DNA from: Betaproteobacteria bacterium
GTDB taxonomy: Bacteria; Pseudomonadota; Gammaproteobacteria; Burkholderiales; Burkholderiaceae_D
Direction: 5' to 3'
Length of the DNA stretch: 54,476 nt
Assembly (NCBI GenBank): GCA_025356395.1
Contig: JANXTA010000006.1
Coordinates: forward strand, 1 to 54,476
Of this stretch, positions 8,579-17,853 are shown one piece after another (within the stretch, counting starts at the first letter, position 1; the number at the start of each line of letters is the position of its first letter). The notes beneath the pieces are model-generated. The model did not search any database. It was not told where the DNA came from and worked only from the letters and a program-made list of their open reading frames with translations. The position numbers and the translations under genes are program-made.

Positions 8579-8855
8579 TGATCGCGCTCCCTCTCTCTTC
8601 TTCGGTCCCCTCCCCTTTTGGGGGAGGAACAGGGAGGCAGCGAGCGTCGGTGCTGGACTTCGAACCGCATCGATCGAGGTTGACGTCCGTCGCTGTTGCC
8701 CGCGCGGGCGCGAGCAACAGCCCCCTCCCCCCCATTGCAGGGCGCGTTCGCGCTTACAAGCGCAAACCGCTTTGCGGGCGATCGGCATGCCGATCGAAAC
8801 CCCCGCAAAGCCCTCCCCCAGGGCGGGAGCGAGCATTTCGGCGGTGGGCCCCGTG
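8579..8855. repeat. Repeat-rich spacer between livH and livM
   Basis: These 277 bases separate two genes that are usually adjacent. They hold no convincing gene but several dyads. There is a CCTCCCC/GGGGAGG-type hairpin around 8607-8630. CTGTTGC...GCAACAG lies around 8692-8719. GCGCTT-AC-AAGCGC is at 8750-8763. A nested hairpin has arms CTTTGCGGG (8770-8778) and CCCGCAAAG (8802-8810) around the perfect palindrome GATCGGCATGCCGATC (8780-8795). A similar C-rich/G-rich hairpin occurs at 48006-48038. I read it as an inserted REP or MITE-like element. Confidence 0.6.
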
Positions 8856-9755
8856 ATGGACTGGTTCACCAACTTCTGGGCCGTCTACAGCAACGTCGTC
8901 CTCACCCTCGGCATCAACGGACTGCTCGCCCTTTCAATCTGGCTGACGCTCACCTGCGGCATGCTGTCCATCGGCAACGCGGCCTTCATGGGCATCGGCG
9001 CGTACACCGCCGCGCTCATCACGATGAAGCTCGGCTGGCCCTTCCCCGTCTCGCTGGTCGCAGGCATGGTCGTGCCCGCCGCGCTCGCCTTCGTGATCGG
9101 CAAGCCGACGCTGCGACTCTCCGGCATCTATCTCGCGATGGCCACGCTCGGCTTTGGCGAAGTCGTGCGCATCACGCTGTTGAACTGGGAGTCGCTTACC
9201 GGCGGCGCGCTCGGCCTCAACGGCATTCCGCAACTGACCCGGTGGTGGCACGTGCTGGTCGCGGTCGTCCTGACCGTGGCGGTCCTGTGGCGACTGCGAC
9301 GATCCAAGATCGGTCGCGCCTTCGAAGCCATCAAGGAAGACGATACGGCCGCGGGCCTGATGGGCATCGACGTCGCCGGCACCAAAATGCTGGCCTTCGT
9401 GCTCGGTGCCGCGATCGCGGGGCTCGCGGGCGGCCTCGACGCGCACCTGACGTTCTTCATCGGACCTCAAGAGTTCGGCTTCGACCGCGGCGTCGACATC
9501 CTGACGATGGCGATCCTGGGCGGCATCGGCAGCCTGCCCGGCCCGATCATCGGCGCGGGCATCCTCACGCTGCTGCCCGAGGTGCTGCGATCGCTGAAGG
9601 ACTTCCGCCTCGTCGTCAACGGACTGATCCTGGTGTTGATCGTTCTGTTCCTGCCGAAGGGCATCTGGGATCCGCAGCGCTTCCGATCTTGGCTTCCAGG
9701 AGGGCCGCAACGCAAGCCGCGACGCGCGCTGATGCCCAAGGCAAAGGGCCCCTGA
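8856..9755 (+). CDS. livM: Branched-chain amino acid ABC transporter permease LivM
   Basis: A 299-aa inner-membrane permease, partner of LivH. Family signatures are LTCGMLSIGNAAFMGIGAYTAALI near the N terminus, GKPTLRLSGIYLAMATLGFGEVVRI in the middle, and the EAA-like cytoplasmic loop KIGRAFEAIKEDDTAAGLMGIDV. The last 15 residues are basic (GPQRKPRRALMPK). ATG 8856 was chosen because earlier in-frame starts (TTG 8772) would translate the repeat spacer. livG begins one base after its stop. Confidence 0.93.
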   Translation: MDWFTNFWAVYSNVVLTLGINGLLALSIWLTLTCGMLSIGNAAFMGIGAYTAALITMKLGWPFPVSLVAGMVVPAALAFVIGKPTLRLSGIYLAMATLGFGEVVRITLLNWESLTGGALGLNGIPQLTRWWHVLVAVVLTVAVLWRLRRSKIGRAFEAIKEDDTAAGLMGIDVAGTKMLAFVLGAAIAGLAGGLDAHLTFFIGPQEFGFDRGVDILTMAILGGIGSLPGPIIGAGILTLLPEVLRSLKDFRLVVNGLILVLIVLFLPKGIWDPQRFRSWLPGGPQRKPRRALMPKAKGP

Positions 9756-9756
9756 G

Positions 9757-10610
<854 letters not shown>

Positions 10611-10614
<4 letters not shown>

Positions 10615-11327
10615 CGGCCCTGCTCGCAGTCGAGGGACTGGTGGTCTCCTACGGCCAGATCGAGGCGGTCAAGGGTATCGACCTGGTCGTCGATGCCGGC
10701 GCGATCACGACGCTGGTCGGCGCCAACGGGGCCGGCAAGTCCACCACGCTGCTCGCGCTGTCGGGCCTCGTGCCGAAGGCCGGTGGACGCGTGCTGTTCG
10801 ACGGCGAGGACATCAGCGGACTGGCGCCGCACAGGATCGTCGCGCGTGGACTCGTGCAAGTCGCCGAGGGCCGCGCGACGCTGACCACGCTGACGGTACG
10901 CGAGAACCTCGAACTCGGTGCCTATTCGCGCAAGAGCGGTCGCGCCGAGCGCGAGAGCGATCTCGAGCGCATCTTCACGATGTTCCCGCGACTGCGAGAA
11001 CGCGCGAGCGGCGCCGCCGGCAACCTGTCGGGCGGCGAGCAACAGATGCTCGCGATCGGTCGTGCGTTGATGGCGCGGCCGCGGCTGCTACTGCTCGACG
11101 AGCCGTCGATGGGCCTCGCGCCGCTGATCGTGCAAGACATCTTCCGCACGCTACGTACGCTCAACCGTGACGGGCTGTCGATCTTCCTGGTCGAACAGAA
11201 CGTCAAGCAGGCCCTGCGCATCGCGGCGCGGGGGTACGTGATCGAGACCGGCAGAATCGTGCTGGCCGATCGGGCGTCCGCGCTGCTCGACAACCCGCGC
11301 GTGCGGGATGCCTATCTGGGCGGATAG
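10611..11327 (+). CDS. livF: Branched-chain amino acid ABC transporter ATPase LivF
   Basis: A 238-aa ABC ATPase, the second nucleotide-binding subunit of the LivFGHM importer. Walker A is GANGAGKSTT, the signature is LSGGEQQMLAIGRAL, Walker B is LLLLDEPSMGLAP and the H-loop region is FLVEQNVKQAL. Its length is normal for LivF and it ends with TAG. It is the last gene of the operon. A palindrome at 11342-11359 follows without a T run. Confidence 0.94.
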
Positions 11328-11341
11328 CCGTCGCTCCGTCA

Positions 11342-11359
11342 TTCCCGCGCACGCGGGAA
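11342..11359. repeat. GC-rich palindrome after livF
   Basis: TTCCCGCG-CA-CGCGGGAA is a perfect 8-bp inverted repeat with a 2-base centre, within the context CGTCATTCCCGCGCACGCGGG. Such CATTCCCGCG...CGCGGGAAT words are common dispersed palindromes in proteobacterial genomes. It lies 14 bases past the livF stop and could stabilise or partly terminate the liv transcript. There is no poly-T, so I do not call it an intrinsic terminator. Confidence 0.6.
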
Positions 11360-11489
11360 CCCAGCGGCGTGTGCGATGAACGACATTTCACTCCCACCTC
11401 AACGCGACAAAAAAATTTTCATCCCCGTTTAACCCCATCGCCCATCGTGTTCCGTTGATAGCCTCATCCCTCAACGACGGAGCACGACC

Positions 11490-12341
11490 ATGCATCACAA
11501 GTCCATCGCCCTCCTCGCCGGCGCGCTCGCACTCTGTATCGCCCTGCCCGCCGATGCCGTGGGTCAGCTGATCGATGTGCAGGTCGTCGATCGCAACACC
11601 GGCGAGACGTTGACGCCGACCTACTACGAGGACGAGTGGTGGATCGCCGGCAAGCCCGGCGCGCGCTACGGCGTCACGATCCTCAGCCGCAACCCGCAGC
11701 GCACGCTCAACGTGATCTCCGTCGATGGCGTCAACGCGATCTCCGGCGACACGGCTGCCTGGAACCAGACCGGCTACGTGCTCAGTCCCTATCAGCGCAC
11801 GCAGATCGATGGCTGGCGGAAAAACATGAACCGGATCGCCGCCTTCGAGTTCACCGCGTTGCCCGACTCGTATGCCGTGCGCACCGGCCGCCCGGCCAAC
11901 GTCGGCGTGATCGGTGTCGCGACCTTTACCGAGAAGCCGCGACCGGCGCCGATCGTGCGTCCCAATGTCGCACCGGCAGAGTCCGAAAGATCCTCTGCGC
12001 CTCTACCGGCGCAAGCCCCGCCGTCGCCGATGTCGTCGGGCAGCGATTCGTCCAGTGCGCCGGCACCTTCGGCGAGGTCGAGCCTGTCCAACGACTTCAC
12101 CATGCGCCTCGAAAGCATCGGGACGGGGCATGGAGAAATCGAACAGTCGTCGATCAACTACGTCGCGTTCCAGCGCGCGCAGAGCACGCCGAACGAGATC
12201 GTCACGATCCACTACGACCGCGCCGAGAACCTGATCGCAATGGGCATCGTGCCGCCGCCGTACGTGCCGGTCGCGAGCAACGGGTCACCCAATCCGTTTC
12301 TAAACAGCGGTCGCTTCGTGGCGGACCCGCCGCCCCGCTGA
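11490..12341 (+). CDS. Hypothetical exported protein
   Basis: A 283-aa protein with an N-terminal signal peptide (HHKSIALLAGALALCIALPADAVG, cleavage near residue 23-25). The first mature half contains IDVQVVDRNTGETLTPTYYEDEWWIAGKPGARYGVTILSRNP and looks like a beta-rich secreted domain. Residues about 150-200 are Pro/Ser/Ala-rich linker. The C-terminal quarter has GTGHGEIEQSSINYVAFQRA. I do not recognise a characterised family. It is probably periplasmic or surface-exposed. It precedes the sigma-factor locus by 27 bases, so co-transcription is possible. Confidence 0.7.
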   Translation: MHHKSIALLAGALALCIALPADAVGQLIDVQVVDRNTGETLTPTYYEDEWWIAGKPGARYGVTILSRNPQRTLNVISVDGVNAISGDTAAWNQTGYVLSPYQRTQIDGWRKNMNRIAAFEFTALPDSYAVRTGRPANVGVIGVATFTEKPRPAPIVRPNVAPAESERSSAPLPAQAPPSPMSSGSDSSSAPAPSARSSLSNDFTMRLESIGTGHGEIEQSSINYVAFQRAQSTPNEIVTIHYDRAENLIAMGIVPPPYVPVASNGSPNPFLNSGRFVADPPPR

Positions 12342-12368
12342 ATCTGTCGCAGGTACGGTGCCCGACGC

Positions 12369-13004
12369 ATGAATGCAGACCCCGCCGACGAAACGGATGA
12401 AGACCTGATGCTGGCTGACGCGGCCGGCGATGCGTCGGCGTTCACGCGCCTCTACGATCGCCACGAGCGTCCTGTCTACCGCTACTTCCGGCGCCAGGGC
12501 GTGGCCGCGCACTTGGCGGACGATCTGCTGCAGGAGACCTGGATGGCCATCCTCCGCAGCGCGGGGCGCTACGCGGTGGAGGCACGCTTCACGACGCTGC
12601 TGTACGTGATCGCGCATCGCAAGCTGATCGATCATTGGCGCGCGACCAGGCAGCACGTCCTGCTCGACGATGCGGCGAACGATCCCGACGGCGAGTCGGA
12701 CTGGGCGGTGGAGACCGTCGAGGCAGGCGACGCGGCACGGCCCGACGTGCGGGCGATGTCGCGGTAGCAGGCCGAAGCCTTCGTCGCCGCGGTCGAGGCG
12801 CTGTCGCCGCCGCAACGCGCGGCCTTCCTCCTGCACGTCGACGGCGAACTGACGATGGCGCAGATGGCTACGGTCACCGGCGTCGGCATGGGAATCCAGA
12901 AGAGCCGGCTGCGCTACGCGATGAAACGCGTGCGGCTCGCGCGCACCGACTGGCTCGCTCCGCCACCCGTGCAGCACCCCGAAGGAGAACGCGATGCGCT
13001 CTGA
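12369..13004 (+). pseudogene. ECF-type RNA polymerase sigma factor gene interrupted by an in-frame TAG
   Basis: The frame runs 211 codons from ATG 12369 to TGA 13002-13004 with one amber codon at 12765-12767. Before it is sigma region 2 (DASAFTRLYDRHERPVYRYF, LLQETWMAILRS, VIAHRKLIDHWRAT). After it is region 4 (AVEALSPPQRAAFLLHVDGELTM, then TGVGMGIQKSRLRYAMKRVR). The stop falls in the linker between the domains. Normal termination would yield a 132-aa region-2-only protein unable to bind the -35 element. The downstream anti-sigma-like gene overlaps its end and is also broken, which supports decay of the whole unit. Confidence 0.8.
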
Positions 13005-13749
13005 CGACGAAGCGGTCGACGCGCTGCGCCGCGCCCATCGCGAGGCGTCGCAGCAGCTGGACGGCGTGGCGTCGATGCGCCGCCGCTGCGCGCGGTGCCG
13101 GCCGCGACAGCCGCGCCTCGCGGTCTCTTCCAGTCGCGTCGCTGGCCGCTTCCCGCGGCCGCGCTGCTGGTGGTGTCGGTGATGACGGGACTGGTCGCGA
13201 CGCACGCGATGCGCGACAACCCGGAACGGATCACGACGGTGGCCGCAAAAACTCCCGATGCCCCGTCGCCGAAGCATGAAGCGCCTGCGTCGGCAGCGTC
13301 GAGCGACGCGCAGCCGGCGCTCACGAGCCCGGCAGCGACCGTTCGCACTCCCGCTGTCGAACCGCTGCGGAATGCCGCCCGCAAGCCGGCGCCGGCGCCG
13401 CCGGTCGTCGCCGAGATGCACAGCGCGGAGGCCGTCCCGACACCGGCGCCCGGCCAATCGGCCTTCGCCGCTGCGCCGTCCGCCGCGAGCCCCCCCCGCG
13501 TCGCCGGTCGCGGGTGCCGCGAAGGCGGAGAACTCGACTGCCGACAGCGCCGGGCAGATGACCGCGACGCGCGCACGCATCGGCCGCGTCGTCGAGCCAT
13601 CGAGCCCCCAGGCCTGGGTCGAACGGATCGCCCAGCTGCGCGCCGACGGCAACGAGACCGAGGCCGATCGCGAACTCGAAGCGCTGCGCTAGCGCTATCC
13701 GGGCTTCGCAATCCCCGCGAAGGCGCTGAAGGCCACCGGCACGCGCTGA
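12994..13749 (+). pseudogene. Degraded anti-sigma-factor-like membrane protein gene
   Basis: It starts at ATG 12994 with a good AAGGAGAA ribosome site inside the sigma gene end. The N terminus (SDDEAVDALRRAHREAS) is followed by a frame change near 13069 into DAPPLRAVPAATAAPRGLF and one membrane helix (WPLPAAALLVVSVMTGLVA). A second frame change lies at a run of eight C (13490-13497). It leads to PQAWVERIAQLRADGNETEADRELEALR, then TAG 13690-13692, then RYPGFAIP and TGA 13747-13749. The layout (short cytoplasmic part, one helix, Pro/Ala-rich periplasmic region, WIERI...LRA C terminus) is that of anti-sigma proteins paired with such ECF factors. Confidence 0.7.
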
Positions 13750-13762
13750 ACGGCCGGCACCG

Positions 13763-14608
13763 TCAGAAGCTCGGCGGTTTTTCGAGGATAGCCTGCAGGA
13801 CGATGCCCATCGTGGCGCCGAAGATGCCGAGAGCGGTCGCGAAGGTCAGCACGACGAGGCCGGTCGCCATCGCGAAGTGGCCGGACACGCCCGCACCGTC
13901 GCGGGTTCGCAGATAGAGCTCGAGCACGGCCAGCGGCAACAGCGTCTGCGCAAAGGCGAGGAAGGTGAGGAACGGTCCCTAGAAGGTCTTCATGTCGAAG
14001 CCGACCGGTCCGTGATTCACGATCAGCCACGCCATCAGGCCGATGCGGAAGAACCAGACGCCGCTGACCACGAGGAACAGCCGCAGCGCCCAGCGACGAT
14101 GGACCGCGATGTTGCGGGCGATCGCGTGACGCAACGCGAAGCTCGCACAGACCAGGATCAGTACCGCGTTGAGGCTGATGCCGAGATGCTGGCCGAGGTC
14201 GCCGATCGAGCCGCGGAACCAGACGATGTAGAGACCCGCGGCGCTGATGGTCAGCGCGGTCAGCAGGTACAGGCGTCCGTTCCATCGATGGAACGCCGGC
14301 GCGCGCCGGCGCACCCACGGCATCAACTGGAACACGCCGCTCGCGATGATGAGGACCGCCGATGTCACATGCAGGACGAGCGCCGCGTTGCCTGGCGCAT
14401 CGCCGGGCTCGAACCCGTGCGTGACGTAGCGACCTCAGGCCTTCCAGTCGCCGCGCACCGTCGCGCGTCCGTAGAAGGTCGCGACGGCGACGGCGAAGAT
14501 CATCTGACCGGCGACGGCCACCACGAACCAGAAGCGGGCGGCGGCCTTCAGCGCGGTCTCCGAAACGGCGCGCAAGGATGGGCCTCCATCGATGACGGCA
14601 GTGTTCAT
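13763..14608 (-). pseudogene. DUF2306 membrane protein gene with two in-frame stops
   Basis: The 281-codon frame from ATG 14608 to TGA 13763-13765 is continuous except for TGA at 14435-14437 and TAG at 13979-13981. The pieces read as a DUF2306 protein in order: ARFWFVVAVAGQMIFAVAVATFYG, HGFEPGDAPGNAALVLHVTSAVL, the RRRAPAFHRWNGRLYLL motif, then GPFLTFLAFAQTLLPLAVLELYLR. DUF2306 proteins are multi-pass membrane proteins of unknown function. It lies 37 bases downstream of the ABC permease and was probably the last gene of the GntR-ABC operon. Confidence 0.8.
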
Positions 14609-14645
14609 ACGACCTCCTCCCTGCGGATGACGCGTACTTGGACGA

Positions 14646-15560
14646 TCAGATCGGTTGACGGTAGCGACGGAACCAGACTGTCGCGGCGAGCAACAGGGCT
14701 GCGACGACGAGCCCGATCCACAAGCCCGGGGTGGCGAGCAATGCGAAGGGGGCGGGTACGGTATGGTCATGTCCGACGCCAGTGAACCCGTAAGTTCCGA
14801 ATCCAAACAACCGGTCCTTCAGCAGCGACCACAGCACCGCGGTGTCGAACGCGATCTTCTCGACCAGGCACAGCGCGAGCGGCGGCAGCACGGCGAACAG
14901 GAAGGTCGAGCGCTTCGCCCATCCCGAGATCAACAGCAGCCACGCGTAGATCGGCGCGTGCCAGAGCGCGAGTCCGATGACGCCGTAGATCAGCGCACCC
15001 CACACGCGGATCAGCGGCAGGCCGGTCCACAGCACCGTGCCGTCGAGCCCGCCTGCGAAGAGCACCGCGCTGCCGACGACCAGGGCGACGAGTTGGAGCG
15101 TCATGACCGTCAGGCACACGACCGCCGGCAGGATCGCGAGTGGCACGAGCACCTTCGACAGGACCGTCACGAGGTCCGAGACCGGCAGCGACTTCCAGAA
15201 CAGGATGCTGCGATCGCGTCGTTCGCCGTGCAGCGCATCGAGGCAGTAGAACACCGCGACGAGGGTCGCCGTGACGACGATCGGGATGGCCGAGACGCTC
15301 ATCAGTGGCTTCGTCATCAGGTCGGCCTGCTCCGCGCGACCGAGCCCGAACAGCGCGTGCATCGCGTCGACCAGCCTGCGCGCGCCGAGCACGAAGCCGA
15401 CCAGCATCAACGCGGCGACGATCAGCGGTGCGAGGACGATGGACCGGTTCTCCCACAGCTCGCGGCGGACCGACCAGTAGAGCAGCCGCGTCTTCGGGAA
15501 GTCGGCGACCGCATCGGTCGGGGCGGAAGGCTCGATCACGGTGTCGGTGGCGGCATTCAT
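14646..15560 (-). CDS. ABC-2-type transporter permease
   Basis: A 304-aa membrane protein with about six hydrophobic helices. A conserved cytoplasmic stretch, FYCLDALHGERRDRSILFWKSLPVSDLVTVLSK, is typical of ABC-2 exporters controlled by YtrA-like regulators. It overlaps the ATPase gene by 4 bases (ATGA). Together they would form an exporter or an envelope-stress ABC complex, probably as dimers. Substrate unknown. An N-terminal cytoplasmic tail of about 30 residues precedes the first helix. Confidence 0.85.
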   Translation of the reverse strand: MNAATDTVIEPSAPTDAVADFPKTRLLYWSVRRELWENRSIVLAPLIVAALMLVGFVLGARRLVDAMHALFGLGRAEQADLMTKPLMSVSAIPIVVTATLVAVFYCLDALHGERRDRSILFWKSLPVSDLVTVLSKVLVPLAILPAVVCLTVMTLQLVALVVGSAVLFAGGLDGTVLWTGLPLIRVWGALIYGVIGLALWHAPIYAWLLLISGWAKRSTFLFAVLPPLALCLVEKIAFDTAVLWSLLKDRLFGFGTYGFTGVGHDHTVPAPFALLATPGLWIGLVVAALLLAATVWFRRYRQPI

Positions 15561-16432
15561 GCGGCGAGCCTTTCCGCCACAGGCGTCTCGCGACCCATCA
15601 CCGCGACGAACAGGTCGGCGATGCTCGGGGTCCGCGTTTCACCGAACGCGGTGAGCTGCGCGCGATCGCTGCCTTCGAACAGCATCACGGTGCGACCAAA
15701 TGACGTGCGCTCGTTGAGCGGTCCGAACACCCGCGCGGAGACGATCTGGGACGGCAGCACCTCGACCTCGGTGTAGCGCGACTCGAAGTCTTCCATGCTG
15801 CAAGACAGGGCGATGCGGCCGCGATCGATGAACACGACATCGGTCAGCACGTGCTCGACCTCTTCCACCTGGTGCGTCGTGACGACGATCGTGCGGCCGC
15901 CGTTGAAATAGTCGTTCAGCAGCGCGTCGTAGAACTGCTTGCGGAAGAGGATGTCGAGGCCAAGCGTCGGCTCGTCGAGCACCAGCAACTGCGCGTCGAT
16001 CGCCATCACCAGCGCGAGATGCAGCTGCGTCACCATTCCTTTCGACAGCTCCTTGACGCGGCTCTTGCGCTTGATCGTCGTCTTGGCGATGAAGGCGTCG
16101 GCCTTCGCGCGATCGAAGCGCGGATGGACACCGGCCACGTAGTCGATCGCCTGCGACACGCGCATCCAGCGCGGCAGCACGGCGACGTCGGCGATGAAGC
16201 ACACGTCGCGCATCAGGCTGTCGCGCTCGCGCCACGGATCGCGGCCGAGCACTTCCAGCGTGCCTTCGTAGGATGTGAGGCCGAGGATGGCGTTGAGCAG
16301 CGTGCTCTTGCCGGCACCGTTCGGACCGATCAGGCCGACGATGCGACCCTCACCGATGGTCAGGTCGACGCCATCCAGCGCGACGGTCCCGCCGAAAGCC
16401 TTACGCAGGCCGCTTGCTCTGATGCACGCCAT
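15557..16432 (-). CDS. ABC transporter ATP-binding protein
   Basis: A 291-aa ATPase of the CcmA/YtrB type. Walker A is GPNGAGKSTL, Walker B is LLVLDEPTLGLD and the H-loop is VVTTHQVEEVEHV. The signature position reads LSKGMVTQLHLALVM, in which SKGM replaces SGGQ; this is usual in YtrB-like ATPases. A C-terminal extension of about 70 residues follows the ATPase core. Its start lies inside the end of the gntR frame, a 32-base overlap. An ATG at 16432 is the only start that keeps the first beta strand (IRASGLRKAFGG). Confidence 0.9.
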   Translation of the reverse strand: MACIRASGLRKAFGGTVALDGVDLTIGEGRIVGLIGPNGAGKSTLLNAILGLTSYEGTLEVLGRDPWRERDSLMRDVCFIADVAVLPRWMRVSQAIDYVAGVHPRFDRAKADAFIAKTTIKRKSRVKELSKGMVTQLHLALVMAIDAQLLVLDEPTLGLDILFRKQFYDALLNDYFNGGRTIVVTTHQVEEVEHVLTDVVFIDRGRIALSCSMEDFESRYTEVEVLPSQIVSARVFGPLNERTSFGRTVMLFEGSDRAQLTAFGETRTPSIADLFVAVMGRETPVAERLAA

Positions 16433-16817
16433 GGGTCGGGGGCTGGTTGGTGGTCGAAGAAGGGAGATTGGAGGCGAGCAGTTGATCCGCCGTCAGACCG
16501 AGCCGCTCGATGGTCTCCACGATCGCCGGCCAGTGTTCGTTCAGGAATTTGTCGCGCTCGTTCTTGAGCAGCTGGGCGCGAGCGCCGCTGTTGACGAACA
16601 TGCCGAGGCCGCGCCGTTTCTCGACCAGCTTCTCGTCGGCCAGTTGCTGATAGGCCTTTAGCACCGTCAGGGGATTGATGCGGAACTCGGCCGCGACGTT
16701 GCGGACCGACGGCAACGGGTCGCCTTCGTCGAGCAGACCGTCGAGGATCAGCGCCACGACGCGATCGCGCAGCTGTCGATAGATCGGCTGATGATCCTTC
16801 CATTCACGATCCGTCAT
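16401..16817 (-). CDS. GntR-family transcriptional regulator (YtrA type)
   Basis: A 138-aa regulator with an N-terminal winged helix: PIYRQLRDRVVALILDGLLDEGDPLPSVRNVAAEFRINPLTVLKAYQQL, then GLGMFV in the wing. A short helical C-terminal part follows instead of a large effector domain, which defines the YtrA subfamily. These repress their own ABC transporter operons and often sense cell-wall or envelope stress. It is the first gene of the operon. A near-perfect operator lies 60-86 bases upstream. The tail beyond residue 120 is polar and overlaps the ABC gene. Confidence 0.92.
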   Translation of the reverse strand: MTDREWKDHQPIYRQLRDRVVALILDGLLDEGDPLPSVRNVAAEFRINPLTVLKAYQQLADEKLVEKRRGLGMFVNSGARAQLLKNERDKFLNEHWPAIVETIERLGLTADQLLASNLPSSTTNQPPTHGVHQSKRPA

Positions 16818-16877
16818 GGGTGTCGATGCGAGGCCAGCACGTCTTCGCTCCTCGCGACACCGGCCGGATGGTTGATC

Positions 16878-16916
16878 TGGTGATGTAGTTGACTACACCA
16901 CCAGACATACTGTCAA
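16878..16916 (-). promoter_or_regulatory. Predicted promoter -35 and GntR/YtrA operator
   Basis: The inverted repeat TGGTGATGTAGT (16878-16889) and ACTACACCACCA (16892-16903), separated by TG, matches at 11 of 12 positions. Just upstream in the minus direction is a perfect -35 box TTGACA (16916-16911). The operator therefore covers the spacer and -10 region, where a repressor would block polymerase. YtrA-family operators are GTGTA...TACAC-like palindromes, which fits. I cannot point to a clean -10 hexamer. Confidence 0.75.
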
Positions 16917-17500
16917 GAATCGATGCGATCGACTGATCGCATCCGGCGACGGAACGTGCGGAAACGAGGCTCGAACGCCCGGCACGTGGTCAAAGTCCTT
17001 CGCGTCGCGAAGATCAGCATCCGGACACCGCCCGTCGCGAAGTTCGGCACGTCGCCGGCTGCCGCACGACTTTCGGGCGCACGCATGCTCCTACGACACA
17101 AGCGCTCGCGGCGCCCGCGCAAGCCAGGGCCCGGTCGAACGCTCGATTGCCCGATGCCGCCAACGCCCAAGACGCATCGGACGCGCCGCGAAACCGAGCA
17201 CCCCCCGAAGCGTGGGTGGACCGGATCGTGACGCCGCGGGCGATGTGACGACCGTGAAGTCGGTGACGTCGCTCGTGCCGTTACCGGCAGAAATCTCGAA
17301 GCCCACGGTCGCTCGATCGCTTCCGATGCCGACGTACGACCGGAGGTGCAACACGGCCTTGCGCGCAGGTTCGAGGCTTTCCTGGTCGATCTGCAGGATG
17401 CGCACCATCAGGTCATCGGTGCATCGGCCGACACGACTGCGGCGCCAGCAGCAGCGCCGCGCCGCGCCGCAGGCTCGCGACGACGCGGGTCACGCGCGCG
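16917..17500. other. 584-base region without a confident gene; holds a duplicated EthD-gene fragment
   Basis: Several short frames exist on both strands but none has a recognisable family. Positions 16994-17080 on the minus strand encode RAAAGDVPNFATGGVRMLIFATRRT. This closely matches the last residues of the adjacent EthD-like protein (QAAAGDVGNFATGGVEMLIIDTKDV), so it is a broken copy of that gene's 3' end. A minus-strand frame at 17091-17408 (starting MVRILQIDQESLEPARKAV) is open but unrecognised. Confidence 0.6.
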
Positions 17501-17809
17501 TCACACGTCCTTGGTGTCGATGATCAGCATCTCGACGCCGCCCGTCGCGAAGTTGCCGACGTCCCCAGCCGCGGCCTGGCCCTCCGCAGAACCAAGCCCC
17601 TGCTGAAGGGCCCCCATCGACGCGAACTCCAGCGTCGCGACGAGGTGATAGGGCGACGCGCCCGCCGGACTCGCGACGGCTCCATCGCTGATCTCGTAGC
17701 GCAGCAATCCGGGAATCTTCTTGGCCAACGGGATGTGCGTCGCCAGGTAATAACGATCGAACGCCGCCGGATCCATCGGTTGTTTGTAGAGCACCACGAG
17801 CTTGGCCAT
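17501..17809 (-). CDS. EthD family protein
   Basis: A 102-aa dimeric alpha+beta barrel protein of the EthD family, seen from AKLVVLYKQPMDPAAFDRYYLATHIPLAKKIPGL, with the conserved YYxxTH..LA motif. It ends in NFATGGVEMLIIDTKDV. EthD relatives are small proteins of unclear activity often found beside degradation genes. The start at 17809 has a plausible spacing (GGAGACAACGC upstream). It sits alone between a decayed copy of itself and argH, in the same direction as argH, 44 bases downstream. Confidence 0.88.
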   Translation of the reverse strand: MAKLVVLYKQPMDPAAFDRYYLATHIPLAKKIPGLLRYEISDGAVASPAGASPYHLVATLEFASMGALQQGLGSAEGQAAAGDVGNFATGGVEMLIIDTKDV

Positions 17810-17853
17810 GCGTTGTCTCCCAGATGGGTGGTTGTTGGAATGGTGATGCGGGA

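Noticed and set aside
11342-11359. Intrinsic terminator after livF
   Set aside because: The hairpin is not followed by a T run on either strand; it matches a dispersed palindrome instead.
17091-17408. Minus-strand open frame beginning MVRILQIDQESLEP as a gene
   Set aside because: No recognised family, no clear ribosome site, and its 3' end is not related to any known protein I can name; left as part of an unassigned region.
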